Origin: an uncultured Campylobacter sp.
Lineage (GTDB): Bacteria > Campylobacterota > Campylobacteria > Campylobacterales > Campylobacteraceae
Direction of reading: 5' to 3'
Length of the DNA stretch: 41,873 nucleotides
Assembly: GCF_938045625.1 (NCBI RefSeq)
Contig: NZ_CALIAV010000086.1
Coordinates: forward strand, 1 to 41,873
Positions 41,771 through 41,873 of this stretch are shown one piece after another. The position numbers were made by a program, and so were the translations under genes. Position 1 is the stretch's first letter, and every line of letters begins with the position of its first letter. Below the pieces are notes generated by a model. It saw only the letters and a list, made by a program, of their open reading frames with translations. It was not told the DNA's origin and did not search any database.

Positions 41771-41873
41771 ATTCTTACATTTTTTATTAATCCAATTTAC
41801 TTCATTAAAATTTTCTCAAAAAACATACAATAGCAAGCAAAATATTTAGCAAAATAAGCATAAAAATTATCCG

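Overview
The window looks like chromosomal core DNA from an epsilonproteobacterium of the genus Campylobacter. It is probably one of the GC-richer, mostly oral species (C. showae/rectus/curvus-like), but I cannot fix the species by eye. The case rests on conserved gene blocks. From memory, htpG-plsC-(SH3 lipoprotein)-purQ-purS-purC-ctpA, pta/ackA next to flgH, ilvB-ilvH-lpxD, aspB-speA-hisS-tmk-coaD-ubiX-flgA, murA-moeA and ftsW-murG are all recognisable C. jejuni-type neighbourhoods. Other support is a XerH-type single recombinase and the very frequent AAATTT-containing spacers. Nearly all genes are ordinary housekeeping genes. I see no complete insertion sequence, prophage, CRISPR array or rRNA gene. 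There is one tRNA gene (Gly-GCC).

Layout. 1-2.5 kb: ftsW-murG (peptidoglycan lipid II synthesis/division). 2.5-3.8 kb: a CetB-like PAS redox sensor and a frameshifted partner gene. 4-12.4 kb, minus strand: htpG, a decayed duplicate and an intact ankyrin-like secreted protein, plsC, an SH3 lipoprotein, purQ/S/C and ctpA. 12.5-15.1 kb: clpB behind a perfect consensus sigma-70 promoter. 15.3-20.3 kb: xerH, then ttrB-ttrA (tetrathionate reductase) without the membrane anchor ttrC. 20.4-24.3 kb: a DUF3137 membrane protein and the ackA/pta acetate pathway. 24.3-25.7 kb: flgH behind a sigma-54 promoter, then about 650 bp of non-coding DNA holding large hairpins and a 282-bp segment bounded by 16-bp perfect inverted repeats. 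25.7-29.2 kb: ilvB-ilvH-lpxD and a DUF2695 protein. 29.3-39 kb, minus strand: aspB, speA, hisS, tmk, coaD, ubiX, flgA, tRNA-Gly, moeA, murA. 39.2-41.7 kb, plus strand: NlpC/P60 lipoprotein, rhomboid protease, DUF455 ferritin-like protein, SixA-like phosphatase.

Functional threads. Envelope synthesis (ftsW, murG, murA, lpxD, plsC), purine synthesis, branched-chain amino-acid synthesis, protein quality control (htpG, clpB, ctpA), flagellar ring assembly (flgH for the L ring, flgA for the P ring), and anaerobic respiration. For the last, moeA supplies the molybdenum cofactor that TtrA needs.

The most unusual signals are these. (i) A palindromic word, TCAAATTTGA (core AAATTT), is scattered densely through spacers. 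It forms arms of terminator-like hairpins, supplies start codons, and appears to have expanded inside coding regions, most clearly as a ~120-residue insertion in UbiX. (ii) flgA has no usable start codon between its signal peptide and the abutting tRNA-Gly. (iii) ttrBA lacks ttrC. (iv) The inverted-repeat-bounded element lies between flgH and ilvB. (v) There are two decaying genes, one a partial duplicate of its intact neighbour.
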